DNA of 64,000 bases from Kryptolebias marmoratus (lineage: Eukaryota > Chordata > Actinopteri > Cyprinodontiformes > Rivulidae). The DNA is taken from positions 4,283,370-4,347,369 of the forward strand of contig NC_051452.1 of assembly GCF_001649575.2 (NCBI RefSeq), written 5' to 3'. Within the stretch, counting starts at the first letter, position 1; every line of letters begins with the position of its first letter. The position numbers and the translations under genes were made by a program. Of this stretch, positions 31,633 through 45,886 are shown one piece after another. The notes beneath the pieces were generated by a model. The model ran no database searches, was not told where the DNA came from, and was given only the letters and a program-made list of their open reading frames with translations.

Positions 31633-32045
31633 CTGGAAGGAAGGCAACGAGCTGGCGTTAAAGGAAGACTGATTTAATGTAGGCTTCCACCTGGACCACC
31701 TGGACCACCTGGACCACCCGCACTGCCTCCCCCAGAAGCGCGAGCAGCGGGGGGGAGGAGGCGGAGAGGACCAGGTGAAGCCCAGCAGCGAGGAGAGCAA
31801 GCTCAGCACGTGCGCCCCGGTCCTCCCAGTCCCCCCAGTCCTACCAGCACGGGCGCCCCAGTCCCCCCAGTCCCCCCAGTCCTACCAGCGCGCGCAGCAA
31901 CATGTCTCCTGTTGGCTGACAGGGTCCCCGGCTGTGGACCACCGGGGGGGACGGCGCTTTAAGAGCCCGGGGGGTGAGGGGGGAGGGCCTGGAGGAGGGC
32001 CTGGAGGAGGGGGAGGTCCGAGCCGCGCGTCACCCGTCTGCTGAT
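31633..32045 (-). promoter_or_regulatory. GC-rich probable 5' end / promoter area of ENPP2
   Basis: This is the most GC-rich and relatively CpG-rich stretch between the two genes, directly upstream of the first recognised ENPP2 coding exon. It contains short tandem motifs (four TGGACCACC near 31693-31720, CCCCCCAGTCC repeats 31826-31883) and an in-frame ATG at 31809. No TATA box or defined transcription start could be placed, so the promoter role is inference from position and composition. Confidence 0.4.
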
Positions 32046-33081
32046 GGCCAAATATCATCTGGAACCTGGCCAATTCAAAATGGCCACCACAGCCAGCACA
32101 AAAATGGCTACAAGTGGATGTTTTACAGACATTGATGTGTAGCAGCTGGGAGGTTGTTCAGGATGTTACACTTTTCAGTCATTAAAGCCAAACTTTGAAG
32201 AAGCCAGAAGATAAGACATATTTTCAGTTTCACAGCTTTTTGTTCAGCTTGTTGGTCAACATGTGTTAACTCAAAGTTTTAATGTCTTCAGTGAGAATGT
32301 ACAAGTCTCATAGTCATGAAAATAAAACTCTTTGAATGAGGCGGTGTCTCCAAACCTTTGGTCTGTACTGTGTGTGTGTGTGTTTGTTCTTCTTTGCAGT
32401 CTTTTTGGTTTAGTCTGATTTTTCATTATTATTATTATTAAACATATAAAAAAGCTATGAAGAAATATCTGTAATTTATTTGTATTTAGTTAACAATGAT
32501 GTTAAAATTGCTTCCAATCATTTTCAAATGTTTTTTGGAAAAGTAGACAATTTATTTAGTTCAAACATGCAAGCCATTATCCAATTTTGAATTATGTAGT
32601 AACCTAAAAACTATTTGTTTTAGTTCCAGTATTCTCTTTTCATCATTTTACCTACATAGAGTAACTCTGTCAGAGCTGACTGAAGATTCACAATATATGT
32701 AAATATTTTTAATTTTAACCCTTGAAACTCTGTGGTACATTGACAGCTGTTCTTTTTTAAACAGCTCCACTGAACATGACATCAGATCAAACCAACTGAA
32801 GAGAAACTCACCTCTATAACACAATTCAGTCTCTTAAAAAAGTTTTATTGAAAAGGATTCTGATGAACAGTTCAAAAAATTATGAAAAGTAATATCTTTA
32901 GAATATTCCCAAGGATGAACTTTTAAATCATTTAAATCAGCTGTCGGTGGGTGGACTTTCAATCTTAATTTTACCTTGAGAATAACAACGCTCCTTGTTC
33001 AGTAGGACAGATTGTGTTCAGACTACACATATGCAGAAGAAAGGGGTCCAGTCCACCTCTGAATGCAGTTAGAATAAAAAT

Positions 33082-33999
33082 GTCTCATTTATAAAAGATT
33101 GCGTAGGATTCATACTAAAAGTGTACATATGCCCAAAAGGCGAAAATGGTGTACGCCAAAAAAATGTCAGTTTTCTAAAACCATGCGTACGCACACAAGC
33201 AAGCAACTTCCCTTTCTAAATCACACCTGGACCTTAAAGTTTGCACACAAGGTTCCTCCTCAGGTTCTGAGGCAGAAATCAATGTGCTGCTGAACAGAAA
33301 AAATATCAGTTTTGGGAGACTTTACATATAAAAGGAAGCATTGTGAGCAGCAACAGGTTGTTATTACTGTTAATTCAGTGAGTGGGACAGAGAGGACTGA
33401 GGCCGAGGTGAAGAAAAAGTGGTCAGATTTTAGGGTGGAGGCAAAAAAGCAACAAACTGGCCACCGCCACAGGTGGAGGTAAGGGTGTACCCGAACTGAC
33501 ACCTTTCAGAGAAGGATGACCGGGTGTGCCACTGCGAGGGAGCGGTATTAAAGCATTCCTCTTCTGCGCTCTGAGGCGGTATCAACTGTCCCCTCGTGTG
33601 TAAATCTGGTGATCATCCAGGGAGAGGAATGTGATGGGGAGAAAACTGTGTGAACTTTTATTATAGATTTAAGTTGGCCTAAAGGCCTTTTTATTTGAAA
33701 GGTCCTCATGGCTCACCAGTGGAAGCATAAATAACACTGCTGTTTTAAAAGCTTATGATAAAGTCAATCTAAGATTAATGTTTCATTATGGAGTGAAATT
33801 ACAGGAATCATGATGCAGGGTGGCTTCAATTCCCCACTTCACCATCTGTGCTGCCAGTATTCCCTGTCTCCAAAACAAGCATATATGGGACACATGGCTC
33901 AGAGTTTGTGTGACAGACTGCAAGTTTGTGTTTTATAGATCACAAACTTTGTGTGGAAAATGACGTACGCAAGTTTCAGGCCCCGTTTTATAAATGAGA
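33082..33999. mobile_element. Harbinger/PIF-like transposon remnant
   Basis: Matching inverted ends TCTCATTTATAAAA (33082-33095) and TTTTATAAATGAGA (33986-33999), with subterminal GCGTACG motifs. At about 33398-33440 the plus strand encodes EVKKKWSDFRVEAKKQQ, like the Myb/SANT-type protein carried by fish Harbinger elements. The target duplication is unclear. It lies between the ENPP2 5' end and TAF2 3' end. Confidence 0.55.
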
Positions 34000-34427
34000 C
34001 CCCAGAGCTGTATTTAGAGCCATCTACATGTAATCTGATGATTGAAGGCACAACGAAGAACCAGGTCTGACGAGGGCTTTACATAAAAAAGGTTTGGGAT
34101 CTTTTTTATTAAATCAAAGTTGCCATGTCTGAAAGCTGATAATGTACATGCTAAACTGACTCATCTCCTTGTAAAAAGCCACCTAATCCAACAGACAAAA
34201 AAAGTAACAATTGTTGTGAATCTGGACTCAATCTAGTTCAAATCGTTGCATTTTAAATCAATAAAGACAGCTTGGAAACAGTGGTTACCTTAAAGACAAA
34301 TCAGTCTGAGCTGATTCTGAGGATTCTGTATAAACTAATATAGAGTTAAAATGAGTCAGCTGAAGAATAAAACCAAAGGTGAACACACACATCTCCACCT
34401 GCAGAGGATGTCCAACAGGTGGACTCT

Positions 34428-34732
34428 TCAGTCGGACAGAGAGGGGGAGCGCAGGGACCTGCCGCTGGCTGGGCTGTTGCTGTAGACATGAGGGTTGTCC
34501 CTGTCTTTGTCCCTGTCCTTTTCCTTGTCTTTGCTCTCATGCTTGTGTTTATGCTTGTGTTTGTGCTTGTGCTTTTTCTTCTTCTTCTTGTGCTCATGGT
34601 GGTGATGGTGGTGGTGATGGCTGTGGTCTCCTCCGTGTTTGGTAGAGGAGGAGATGGTCTCCTTAGAGAAGGAGGGAACAGGGGTGGTGGGGATGGACAG
34701 CAAGGTCTGCTCCACCAATGGAGGCTCTTTAC
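34428..34732 (-). CDS. taf2: TAF2 terminal exon with His/Lys-rich tail
   Basis: Encodes [20 protein letters not shown], then eight His, EH, a Lys run, several KH repeats, a [12 protein letters not shown] stretch, [15 protein letters not shown] and stop. This low-complexity basic tail is a TAF2 signature, and its SPASGRS end is conserved to mammals. Acceptor CTCTCAG. The 3' UTR continues below 34428; no unambiguous polyadenylation site was fixed. Confidence 0.96.
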
Positions 34733-37700
34733 CTGAGAGGAGGACATATGACAGAAACAGTGTTTTAATCATGTTTGAGGTTCAGATAAAATGAATTCAA
34801 AGAAGAAATGGAACTGCCACAACTGTCTTTTTAAGTTGTTTTTTTAAACTTGTACTGGGACCAACAGACAGAAGAGGTTGGTCTCGTTCTGGCTTCAACG
34901 TCTGAATTCCAGTCGGAGGTCTAGACAGAAACAGCCTTTGGTCCCAACCTTGTGGACATGATCCATATTTAAGCCAGGCAACAGTCCTAAATCAGAGCTT
35001 AGCACTTCTTCAGATGCTTTCTCTGCTTTTAAACAGCTTGTTGTTGTGCTCTAATATTTGGTCCTGCACCAATAAAGGACAAAATAAGCACACATGAATC
35101 ACTGCAAGTTGGTCTTATGTCTGGAGCGGTGGGTGGTAGGTGGATGGGAGGGGGCGTTGAGTACTCAAAGAAAATCTAATTTAAAGAGTGTTACATACTG
35201 TAACATGGCCGTCCGGATCAGTGAGAAGGATCGGAATCATTTTAGAATAAGTATTGGCTAATACTTACTGTTTCCCTCAGGTATACAGCAAAGTGTGTTA
35301 CTGAGCCGTGCTAGCTTTACCAGTTAGCTGGGGGAACTTTGTGCACTCAGCCAAGTGTTAAACTAGTAAAGGGAGATTCTGGTGATTTTAAAGTGATGTT
35401 CTGTCCAACAGTTATCAGTGGTGTTGTATCAGTCCTAACATCAATCATAGAGGACAACAGGCCAGAAGAATTATTGGCCAGCCAAAGTTGATAGTTTTTC
35501 AAGCTCATAAAACAAATCTGTCATACTGGTGTAAAAGAACACTCTTATTAGGGGCTAAAGAGTGAGTTTTGACGTGACCAACACGTGTTTGTGTAAGCTT
35601 ACCTGGTGTAGACGGCCTCTCTAACAGGTTTAGTTGATGGTGGATGAATGCCTGACTATCATGAACAGTCTCCATATCAATATCTTCATCCTCCATGGTG
35701 TTGAACTACAACAAAACAGACATAACACCTCATTAATCATTTTACTGACAATCAAGTTGTTTTAAATTACAAATGCTTCCTAACAGGACATTGCAAACGT
35801 CATTAAAAAAGCTCTCCATAAGTTCCTGGCTGAAGAGGAGAACTGAAGGGATACAGTGTTGGACAATAAAGTCAGAGTGGTGTCAAACCCTGATCTTGTA
35901 GCGCCCCCCTCTTCCATCATCATCCTGTTGCTGTAGAACCTGTCCCGGCTCTGGAGGAGACCCCAGAGGGGTCTCAGCCTTCCTCTTCAGGCCCTGAGGG
36001 GGCTGGCCCACTCCACACACACCCAGAGAAATAGGATCTGGCTCTTCATCCATCTACGAGACAAACACACAGCAATATACAGCTGTATGTCTTACACTTT
36101 TATAAGGGGGCGGGGGGTTCTGGATTCAATTTCATTATTCTTAAACACAAGACTGAATAATACAATTAGAAAAGTAGGTCTTTTGAGTCAAGGGGGCAAA
36201 AAACAGTTCAACAAAAAAACGACCTGTCCAGTCCAGTCAGAAAAAGAACCTCTCAGTAAATGTTCAGAGTGGTGTTTGGAGCCAGCAGGGAGTGACAGAG
36301 CTGTCACAGAGCTGTGGCTGGCTGGGTTTTATCTTTAAACAAGACAATGACACAATTCATGGGAAGAAATCTGATTCCAACATCATTTTCATTGATGACC
36401 AAAACAGACTGATATTTGTGTTCTTTTTTTGGTGATTTTGGATAATTAAATAACAAGATTCAGCCAAATACTGTTGCCCGCAGTGATCCTAATGACATAA
36501 ATCCAAGCCAGTGAAAAAGACGTTTACAGTATAAATCAGACTTTCAAACTAAAGGAAATACCAAGCTACTGTCAAGTCTACCAATGAAAGCTGAGATCCT
36601 AAAAAACAGGAAGAAATTAAAGGCCTGCATATCACCAACCACCGTTCACATCAGAGTTTCAGACTAAGATCCCCTCATGCTGAGAAATGACTGAATGAAT
36701 GATGGTTGAATACCACATCAAACTTTGACTCCGTATCTGTAAAACGGACAGAGCTGGAACCATTTCTGTTTTTTCCAAGGTCAAACAGCTGTGGTGGTCA
36801 TCTTGAAATGGAGGGACAGTAGTAGATGTACAACCAATGATTACTTTGTGAGTTTTATTCAAATTGATCCAGTGGTTCATGAGACATTTTGCCAACATTA
36901 GAAAAACAAACATGGGCACCAGTGATGTGTGATAAAACTTCTGATGGATGTTCTCTTTAAATTAGAGTCCAAAGACAGAACAGCCTAGATTCTTGTGAAA
37001 CCCAAGTGATGATGGGAGATAACTGGACTGAGATCATTGAATATACTTTTCATTCTCCGTTTGTTTGTTTTAAGGTAACTAAAACCTTAATGAAGTGCAC
37101 CTCCATTTGATTACAATTCCCAACCCTAACAGGCAGCCACTCACAGATGTGTAGCTCATGCCCACGCCATGGATGCCTATACTGGCAGGCGTGTCCATGA
37201 CAACACTGACTCCAAGCTCCGGCTTGATGGTAGGGTTTAGGACAGCTTTCTTCTCCTTCAGGTTGAGCACCAGGCCCAGCTCCGGCAGCGGCAGGCACGA
37301 TGGCCGGGTCAGACCGAACAGCGTGTAGTAGAGATTCACAGCGTCGCAGCGCAGTCGCCAGTCATGGGATGTACCTATGGCAACAGAAAAGAAAGTAACA
37401 AACTTTGAGGGTTTGACCAATCAGAAAATCTGTCATCTCTCTGCCTTCAGACACAGTGGCTGCATGTCGGGTTTTCATGCAGAAAATTTGCTGAAGAAGT
37501 TGAAACTGCGTTGTTAAAGCAGAACACTAGCCAACAGCTAAAACACTAGCTAGAAGCTAAAAGTAGCAGAATGATAGCTAAAAATATCACAAGCCTCGTG
37601 AAAAATGAAAAGTATGAAAAAGCTAGCTAAAAGCTAAAAGTAGCAAAATAGTAGCTAAAAACTAGAAGTAGCATAAAAATACAGCATGTAGGTATGCTGA

Positions 37701-40700
37701 AGCAGATTTCAAAGAGAACAGTTTTTGAAGAAATGGAAGCGATCTCAATGTATTTCTATGGGGAGAATATTTGTAAATAAAGTATAAAAGTTACCAAAAA
37801 CAGCAGGTATAGCACCCAGCTCCTGAATGTGCTGTATGTTTTGATATATGACTGAGTAAAGTAGCACAAAGTATGCAGAAGTAGTTAGACTGAAACAAAA
37901 TGTACAGGAAAAACAATTCTGGACACGCTGATGCAGCTGTCAAAGCACAAAACATGTGCTCTGTGCAACAGAAGGGCCGACTGCACAAGACTGAGTTGGG
38001 AGAAATGAAGCTGACGGGACAAATGACCATCACTATGTATTGAAACTGGCAGCATGGTCCAGCAGCTGGCCAACAAATAGCAACTTACTGGAAAGAATCT
38101 TATATCAATAGGTTTGCCCATCCTCCCTGCTTGTAAATCATCAAATGAAAAAAAAATGCTGCAACAAGAGCTCAGCTGAAACTGTGAACATATACTTGTG
38201 TTTGGCTTATGAGGTGGTGGGTATTTGGATTGGCATGCAGCAACGTTATGGCCTGGTTGACTAGCTGAAAGGTACACGGGACCCCCTGGAAGAACAAAAA
38301 CAACGAAATCTGAGGACACAATGGAGGACAGAATTTTGTCTGTATGAAGAACTTTACCACAAAATACGTAGACCTCAGCGCTTGGATTTCATGGGTAACG
38401 GAACAAAGCGTGTAATAATGATGGACAATGATAGGAAGCTTAATTAAGTAATACAAGTCCAGTTGTTTCTGTTTTATTTAGTTAAGACACATTTAGCCAC
38501 TGAATCTACAACAGTCACTTACTTCCACTGGGACTTAATGGTTCCTCCATGCAAGGATTGTTTTACATCCTGTTGTAACTATCCAGAACATGAGCTGGGA
38601 ACCACACAACTATAAACACAAGATAAAGTAGAGCCAACAAGACGCCTTTGGAATGGCCTTGACTATACTGTCATAATGGCAACCTGCATGCCTTTGAATA
38701 AACCTCGAAATACTAAAAACAAAGATATGCACAGTTGATGTCAGAAACGGGGGAGAGCGAGAGGAACCCTGAGTGCAGACTCATACATGAAAAAACTAAA
38801 AGTTACTTATAACTAACAAACATGACAGCAAAACACTAAATAATAAAACACGGAACGTGGCAACCGAACGGCAAGGCAAGGCAACAAGAACCTAACAAGG
38901 AGCATACCAAAGACAATGAACCAGCGAAATGACCGCAGAAGGCAATTAGAGGAAGTGGGCACAGGTGAGAGAACATCATGAAAGCAGATGGAGATGGGTG
39001 TGACAGGTAAACAAGGGCAGCCTGAGGATAAGTGCATGATCACATAAACAAAACACAAAGAACAATGACCAAACAAAAGACTAAATAAAATAAAACCATA
39101 ACACAAACTAAAAATAGGAATCAAAAACAACCACAGGACCAAAACACAACCTAACCTAAACCTATGACAGCTGATGAAGGTTTTTTTCCAACAGCCTTTA
39201 GCCTAACAGAAGTAGTTCTTTATTATAGTGGAAGCAGTAAGACAGCTGTGTCTGTGTATTACTGTGGCTCTTGTTTTCACTCTGGTTTAGAAAAGATAAA
39301 GCTGTATGGCACACCAGCACATTTACAATAGCATTTGTCATGGAAAGTGGGAAACTCGAACAGCCAATATAATAAAAGCAAATTACAGTAAATACAGATG
39401 GTAAAGGGTAGCCGCTGTGACAGCTGCATCAAGGCTTACTAACACGAGAGCTAATCTTAGACCCTGCTTACATGTGAGCAATCTCCTGTGAAATGTTTAC
39501 ATGGTGCTGCTGTGTTCGTTGAACCCATTGTAGCTTCCATGCCAGGGATCTAGCTGCCACTGACACGCACATGAACAGAGGCACCCATCTTGAGCATGGA
39601 AGCAGTTACATCAAAAATGGTGAATACGCAGACGTTTGGGTTGCTGCGACATGTTGAAAGGGGAGGGTAACATAAACAGCACTCTGCTATTTGCCTGTAT
39701 TACTTTTGTTGATGTACTCTTGCATGTGCAGAACAGATATCGACTGCAGCCATCTGTGGTGTGCATGTGTGATTTCACACGTTGCAGCCTCCTTTTTTCA
39801 AATGGGTGTCTGAAGAGACCTGGGTTCAAAAAGTTTCAGTGTCAGAGAATCTGATCGTTGAACTGCAACAGAGCTGTTACAGTTTCACTGAAAAGCAGTT
39901 TTGTGTAAACAGCCCTGAACCTATGAATACAAACACGTCTGAACACAATTATTTCCAAATACAAGAGGTGTTCAGTCCTTTAAAACACAAAAATTGCCCA
40001 GGACACTCCAGCCACCCTGTGGCATACCTCTGGCTACCACTGATATGTACCTTGGTCTTCATGATGTTGTTTGATCACTAATGTTCTGTAACAAACTTCT
40101 GAGTCTTTCACAGAAAAGCTGGATTTATTACACACAAGTGGACTATTTACTAATTTGGTGACTTCTGAAGGCAAATGGCTGCACTGTATTTTAGTTAGGG
40201 ATATCAGTGAAAAAGGGCCTGAATACAAATGCACACCACAGATTTTGGCTGAATGATATCCAAGAAAGGTACGGTGATCACACTTGAAGGGGTTAAAGTA
40301 CCTGAAGGTAACATTGCAGATGCCAAGGACTGCTACAAATATCTTGAAATCCCACAGGAAAATGGTAACCACAATGAGGCCACAAGGAACCAAATACCTG
40401 AGCCAGCTGAATAGTAGGAACAAAGTCCAAGCCATCAACATGTATGCAGTGTCAGTCATCACATACCCTGTTGGTATAATAACCTGGCCAAAGGACAAGA
40501 TAGAAGCCACTGACATCAAGACACAAAAGCTCCTCACAATGTACAGAGGGTTTCCAGCACCCTGAGACTGTACGCTAAGAGAAAGGACGGAGGCAGAGTA
40601 GCCACTATACAGGATAAACAACCAAGATCCTGCAGTACATCAAGAAGAAAGCTCCCAAAGATAAACTACTAAGTGAATGCTCAGACAGCAAAAATCCAAA

Positions 40701-41458
40701 TGCAGAAGAGGAGAAACAAGAGGAACCATCATGGAAAGATAAACACCTGCACAGCATGTACCACCAGCAGATTAAGCAAGCGGCTGATATCAACAAGTCC
40801 TACCAGGTGCTAGAAAGGGCTGGACTGAAGGACAGCACAGAGGCACTAATCATGGCAGCACAAGAGCAACAGAGGCCGGGGTCTATCATACCAGGCAGGA
40901 CCCAAGATGCAGGATGTGTAAAGATGCCCCAGAGACAGTCCAGCACATAATATCAGGATATAAGATGCAGGCAGGCAAAGCATACATGGAACCCCATAAC
41001 CAAGTGGCTGGAATTGTGTACAGGAACATCTGTACAGAGTATGGACTGGAAGTCCCACAGTCAAAGTGAGAGACTCCACCTAAGATGGTGGAGAATGGCA
41101 GGGCTCAGATACTGTGGGACTTCAGATCCAGACTGACAAACAGGTGATGGCTAACCGACCAGACATTGTGGTGATACAGAAGAAAGCAGTGGTGATAGAT
41201 GTAGCAGCCCCAAATGACTGTAACATCAGGAAGGAGCACGAAAAGCTTGAAGAAACACCAAGGGTTGGAAGAGGAAATAGAGAGTTGTGGAAAGTCAAGG
41301 CCTCAGTGGTACCAGTGGTCATCAGAGCACTCGGTGCTGTGACCCCAAACTGGAAGAGTGGCTCCAACTGATCCCAGGAACAACCTCAGAGATCTCTGAG
41401 AGCACAGTCCTAGGAACAGCTAAGATACTGAGGAGAACCCTCACGCTCCCAGGCTTCT

Positions 41459-41494
<36 letters not shown>

Positions 41495-44400
41495 TTTTTA
41501 TAAATCAATAATTAATTAATAAAAAAGTAGTTTTTCCTCAAATTTACAGTACCATATTTTCCGCACTATATGACACACTGGATTATAAAGCGCACTGTCA
41601 ATAAATGGTCCATTTTCAAACTTTTGCTCAAAAGTTTTTGTCTCTTACGCTGATTTTTTCCTTTAACATTGTGAAGCTCTACTTAGAACCTTCTTAAGAT
41701 CCAATAGTGCAAAATGCAAATTCTTGCAATTTTTTGACTGGTCTTAAGATTTTGATCAGGAGTGTATAAGGGGCACAATAAGGGAAACAAAACAGCCCCA
41801 TCTTTTTGGAGAACACTGCACCGACGTAAAAGCCCCACATACTCGAGCGTACTTCACTCCATGGAGGTGCACATACTCGAAGCGGATGTCCGCCTGACAC
41901 GTCCATGCAAAGATCAATTTTTATGACCACATACGCGCAACTCTGTGTTGCACAGTAAACTGCCTAGCGAGAAATGATGTTCACATCAAACTGTTTTGTG
42001 TGCGACACCAACCGCTCTCAGTTGAGAATCAGCGCCAAGTATGAAGTCTCAACCGTCCGCAGACAGGCCGCTCAGAGTCTGCGTGGCTCACAGAGTACGC
42101 CCAGTACGCCCGAGTATGTGGGGGCCTAATGATGTAAGAGGTGCAGCTTTGTAGTCTACCAAAGTCGTACTAAAACATCACGACTTCTTACATTTATAAG
42201 GTGCTCCAGATTATAAGGCGCACTGGTGTTTTTTGAGAAAATTGAAGGCTTTTAAGTGTGTCTTATAGTCCATAAAATACGGTATATTAACAAATGAAAT
42301 CCTGTTTAAGACAAAAAATAAATATTTTGCATTTTTTACAGTCTGCAATTCATCAACAGGAACTGTAGCCACAACAGAAAATTTGTTCTGAGAAGAGAAC
42401 AGTCTGGAAACCAAAGTGAAATACACAAGTAATACATTAGCAATTTGAAAAGAACTTGATGTAATGCAGAACTGGAAATTTTACTGTGATTTCTTTAAAG
42501 TTTTTTTCACCAGCCCCTGGGATATGTTGAAGAACTTTACAGTATTCATTTGTGTCACTCCAGAGTTCAGCTGCAGCAGATGGGCTCTAAAAATCTGACA
42601 GAAGTCTTTTCAGGGGCAAAATTATTCCCAGCAGTGACAGCGTGCATGTTATCAGTTCAAAATGTGGCCCTGGACGACAAAAACCTACTGAGTCTGTTTT
42701 GAATATCCTGGCAGGTGTTAAAAATGTCTGTCCACAGAGGTTTAAAGTAAAAGCATTTTACGAATTTTACAAGTGTGGTGCTGGAAGATCAAAATGTAGG
42801 TTGAGGTTGAAAATGGAAGAGGTTTAACCTATGAGTACTGACTATTTCTGCAATACTTGAACTCCTCATACCCACAACCACGGGTCAAATAATCAGCAGG
42901 TTGACAAACCCATTCATTTTTATTCCATTTAATCAATGATGAAGCGTTCTCTCTGCATGAACACTACCTCTGTCTACTAAATAACAAAATGAAAACAAAA
43001 CTGAATTAGCAGGAAAAACTTCAAATATGTACGAAAAATTTCTCAAACATGATGAAAACCACTGTTTGTTATTAGTGTAGTGAAAAAGCTTTGTGTTTTT
43101 TGTTCTGTTCTGCTGGAAAAAGACCATTTAGGCCTGGTTACAAACTGCGGGGTAAACTCAGTTCAGGTCGGCCCTGGTGCTCCAACAAATCCTGTCAGGG
43201 ATGGAGCCAACTGAGCAGATGGAAACTCTAAAAGCTTTAAAAATGCTTCAAAGTATTTTGATCAAATACAAACAACTCAGCAAACTCCAGAAGAAGTCAA
43301 CTGTTGAAGCAATGTTTTCTTAAAAAAACACTGGTAAAGTCATACTGGCTTTCAGGTTTTTCAAGTTTCACTACTTTCAACACAACTATTTTCAAAACCC
43401 AATAATAACAACAACAACAACAATAATGTATAAATCACACAATATATTTTAAAGGAAAAAGAAAAACTCTGAGCCTACAACTAACTGCTTCATGAATTCA
43501 ATTAGTTATAGTCTTAGGGCAATTTGTTGTAAATCCAATATTTTCTTGGTTCCACTACATGTACAATGTGAAGCTGAGAAGAAAAACTGAGCATGTACTG
43601 ACTGAACCCCCACAAGTGCCATTTGACCCAAGTGTGGCTGAATCAGTCCATCTGTGGTTAGACTCTACAGTCAAAGAATGGAGGTAAAAACTCAGTTGTA
43701 ATTTGTTCTAAAGGAAGAAACGCCAGAGGGCAAAAGTCCAAACCAAACTCATCATTAAAGGTGCCAATGCAGAACCAATTAATTAAAGCACCTTATTACT
43801 ATTAATCCATTGTTTTTACATTTCCGTCTACAATTTTGGTTTTCGTCTTCTCCAACAGAAAACATCCAGGAAAAATATACATCAAAAGTCTGGCTCAATC
43901 AGGAATAGTGGGCTGTAACTTTTGATACATATTATGAGATAGCTGAAACTGTAAGAAAAAAAAGTTCCCATAAATAACCATAGAATTTTGCCAAAACCAG
44001 CAGGACTGTTGCAGTTTTGAGCAGTAGCTGCATTGCCACCCTTTAAAGTTTCTAGTTATTGTTATTTTTATTATGTTCCATAACGTGTCCAAACCTGACT
44101 CGATCACTGTGCAGCCATAGAGTTGTGTGATACTTAAGTAACAAACCCTTTAAATGACAAGAATTAGAAAGTGTCAGTAATTAAGGAATCAATATCTCCA
44201 TGTGTAAAACTTACACAATTTACAGTTTACCTACACACTCGGTTCCAGTGATGGACCAGGGTAAATGCTGGTTCATAACTGTAAACGTGCTGGTTCATAA
44301 CGTATTTAGAAGCTGAGGGAGTCCCCAGGAGGGGCACCCTCCAGTAACCCCTCCAAGGACTCCAAAAAGGGTGGGTAATCTGAACTGCTGTTCGGCGCAT

Positions 44401-45830
44401 AAACGCAAACAACAGTCAGGACCCGTCCCCCCACACGTAGGCGGAGGGAGGCTACCCTCTCGTTCACCGGGGTAAACCCCAACGTACAGGCACCAAGATG
44501 GGAGACAACAAGTATGCNNNNNNNNNNNNNNNNNNNNNNNNNNNNNNNNNNNNNNNNNNNNNNNNNNNNNNNNNNNNNNNNNNNNNNNNNNNNNNNNNNN
44601 NNNNNNNNNNNNNNNNNNNNNNNNNNNNNNNNNNNNNNNNNNNNNNNNNNNNNNNNNNNNNNNNNNNNNNNNNNNNNNNNNNNNNNNNNNNNNNNNNNNN
44701 NNNNNNNNNNNNNNNNNNNNNNNNNNNNNNNNNNNNNNNNNNNNNNNNNNNNNNNNNNNNNNNNNNNNNNNNNNNNNNNNNNNNNNNNNNNNNNNNNNNN
44801 NNNNNNNNNNNNNNNNNNNNNNNNNNNNNNNNNNNNNNNNNNNNNNNNNNNNNNNNNNNNNNNNNNNNNNNNNNNNNNNNNNNNNNNNNNNNNNNNNNNN
44901 NNNNNNNNNNNNNNNNNNNNNNNNCCCGGTGACCCACGTACGGGCGAGGGAACACTTTGTCCAATTCTGTTTCTCATCGTAAGGGGTCTTTGGGCTGCAC
45001 TTTGTCTGATCCCTCACCTAGGACCTGTCTGCCTTGGGTGACCCTACTAGGGGCATGAAGCCCCTGACAGCATAGCTCCTAGGATCATTGGGACACTCAA
45101 ACCCCTCCACCACAATAAGGTGGCAGCCCAGGGAGGGAACATGGTGTTCGTTACTGACAAACTGACAAGCACAGAAGCCAAAAAACGGAACACCACTTGG
45201 GTTCACATCAGAGGCGCCACTTTTCCAAATCCTGCCCTCCAGGTTGCCCCTTTATTACTCACGTGGGCACTGTAGTCCCCCAGAAGAATTATGGGAGTCC
45301 CCAGCTGGAACACCTTCCAGCATCCCTGCTAAGGACTCCAAGAAGGCTGGATACTCTGAACAGCAGTTTGTTGCATAGGCGCAAACAACAGTCAGGTGCC
45401 TCCTGCAGGTGGTGGGTCCACAGGAAGGAGAACCCAAGTAGCTCATTCAAGCTGAGCTACATGAGGCCCGATCACCAGGCACTCGCTGACGAGGCCCTCC
45501 CCAAGGCCCAGTAACCCACATCTGGGCAAAGGACATCTAGTTCCTTGTTGTCTTATATCCTTACAAGTTTTTTTTTTTTAACCAGATTGAAATTCAGTGG
45601 TATAATTTATTTTCTGGTATATTCACCTATCTTGTCAGGATTGGTAGTCCTTATAGGGAGCCAATAAAGAAGAACGTCATTTTTGGGTGAGGGGTTAGGT
45701 TTAGGGCTACAGTTTGAATTAAGTTTAGGTTAGGGTGGTTAAGATGGTTTAGAGTTAGGTTTAAGGTCAGGTTTAGGCTACAGAAATGAATGGAAGTCAA
45801 TGCAATGTCCTAGGATAAAAACACAAATGT

Positions 45831-45886
<56 letters not shown>

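Noticed and set aside
34379..34736. Plus-strand hydrophobic open frames opposite the TAF2 tail
   Set aside because: They are the complement of the His/Lys-rich TAF2 terminal exon; the low-complexity codons force the opposite frames open.
38813..39142. Hydrophobic minus-strand frame of 109 codons
   Set aside because: It lies in an A/C-rich repeat-like tract whose complement encodes hydrophobic residues by composition; no splice or homology support.
44295..45041. Open frames on both strands around 44.3-45.0 kb
   Set aside because: They run through N; the supported content is an antisense LINE endonuclease and leader.
45690..45785. Interstitial telomere-like tract (TTAGGG-like)
   Set aside because: The GGTTTAGG-type units are highly degenerate and of a kind common in fish minisatellite-like sequence; no clean hexamer array.
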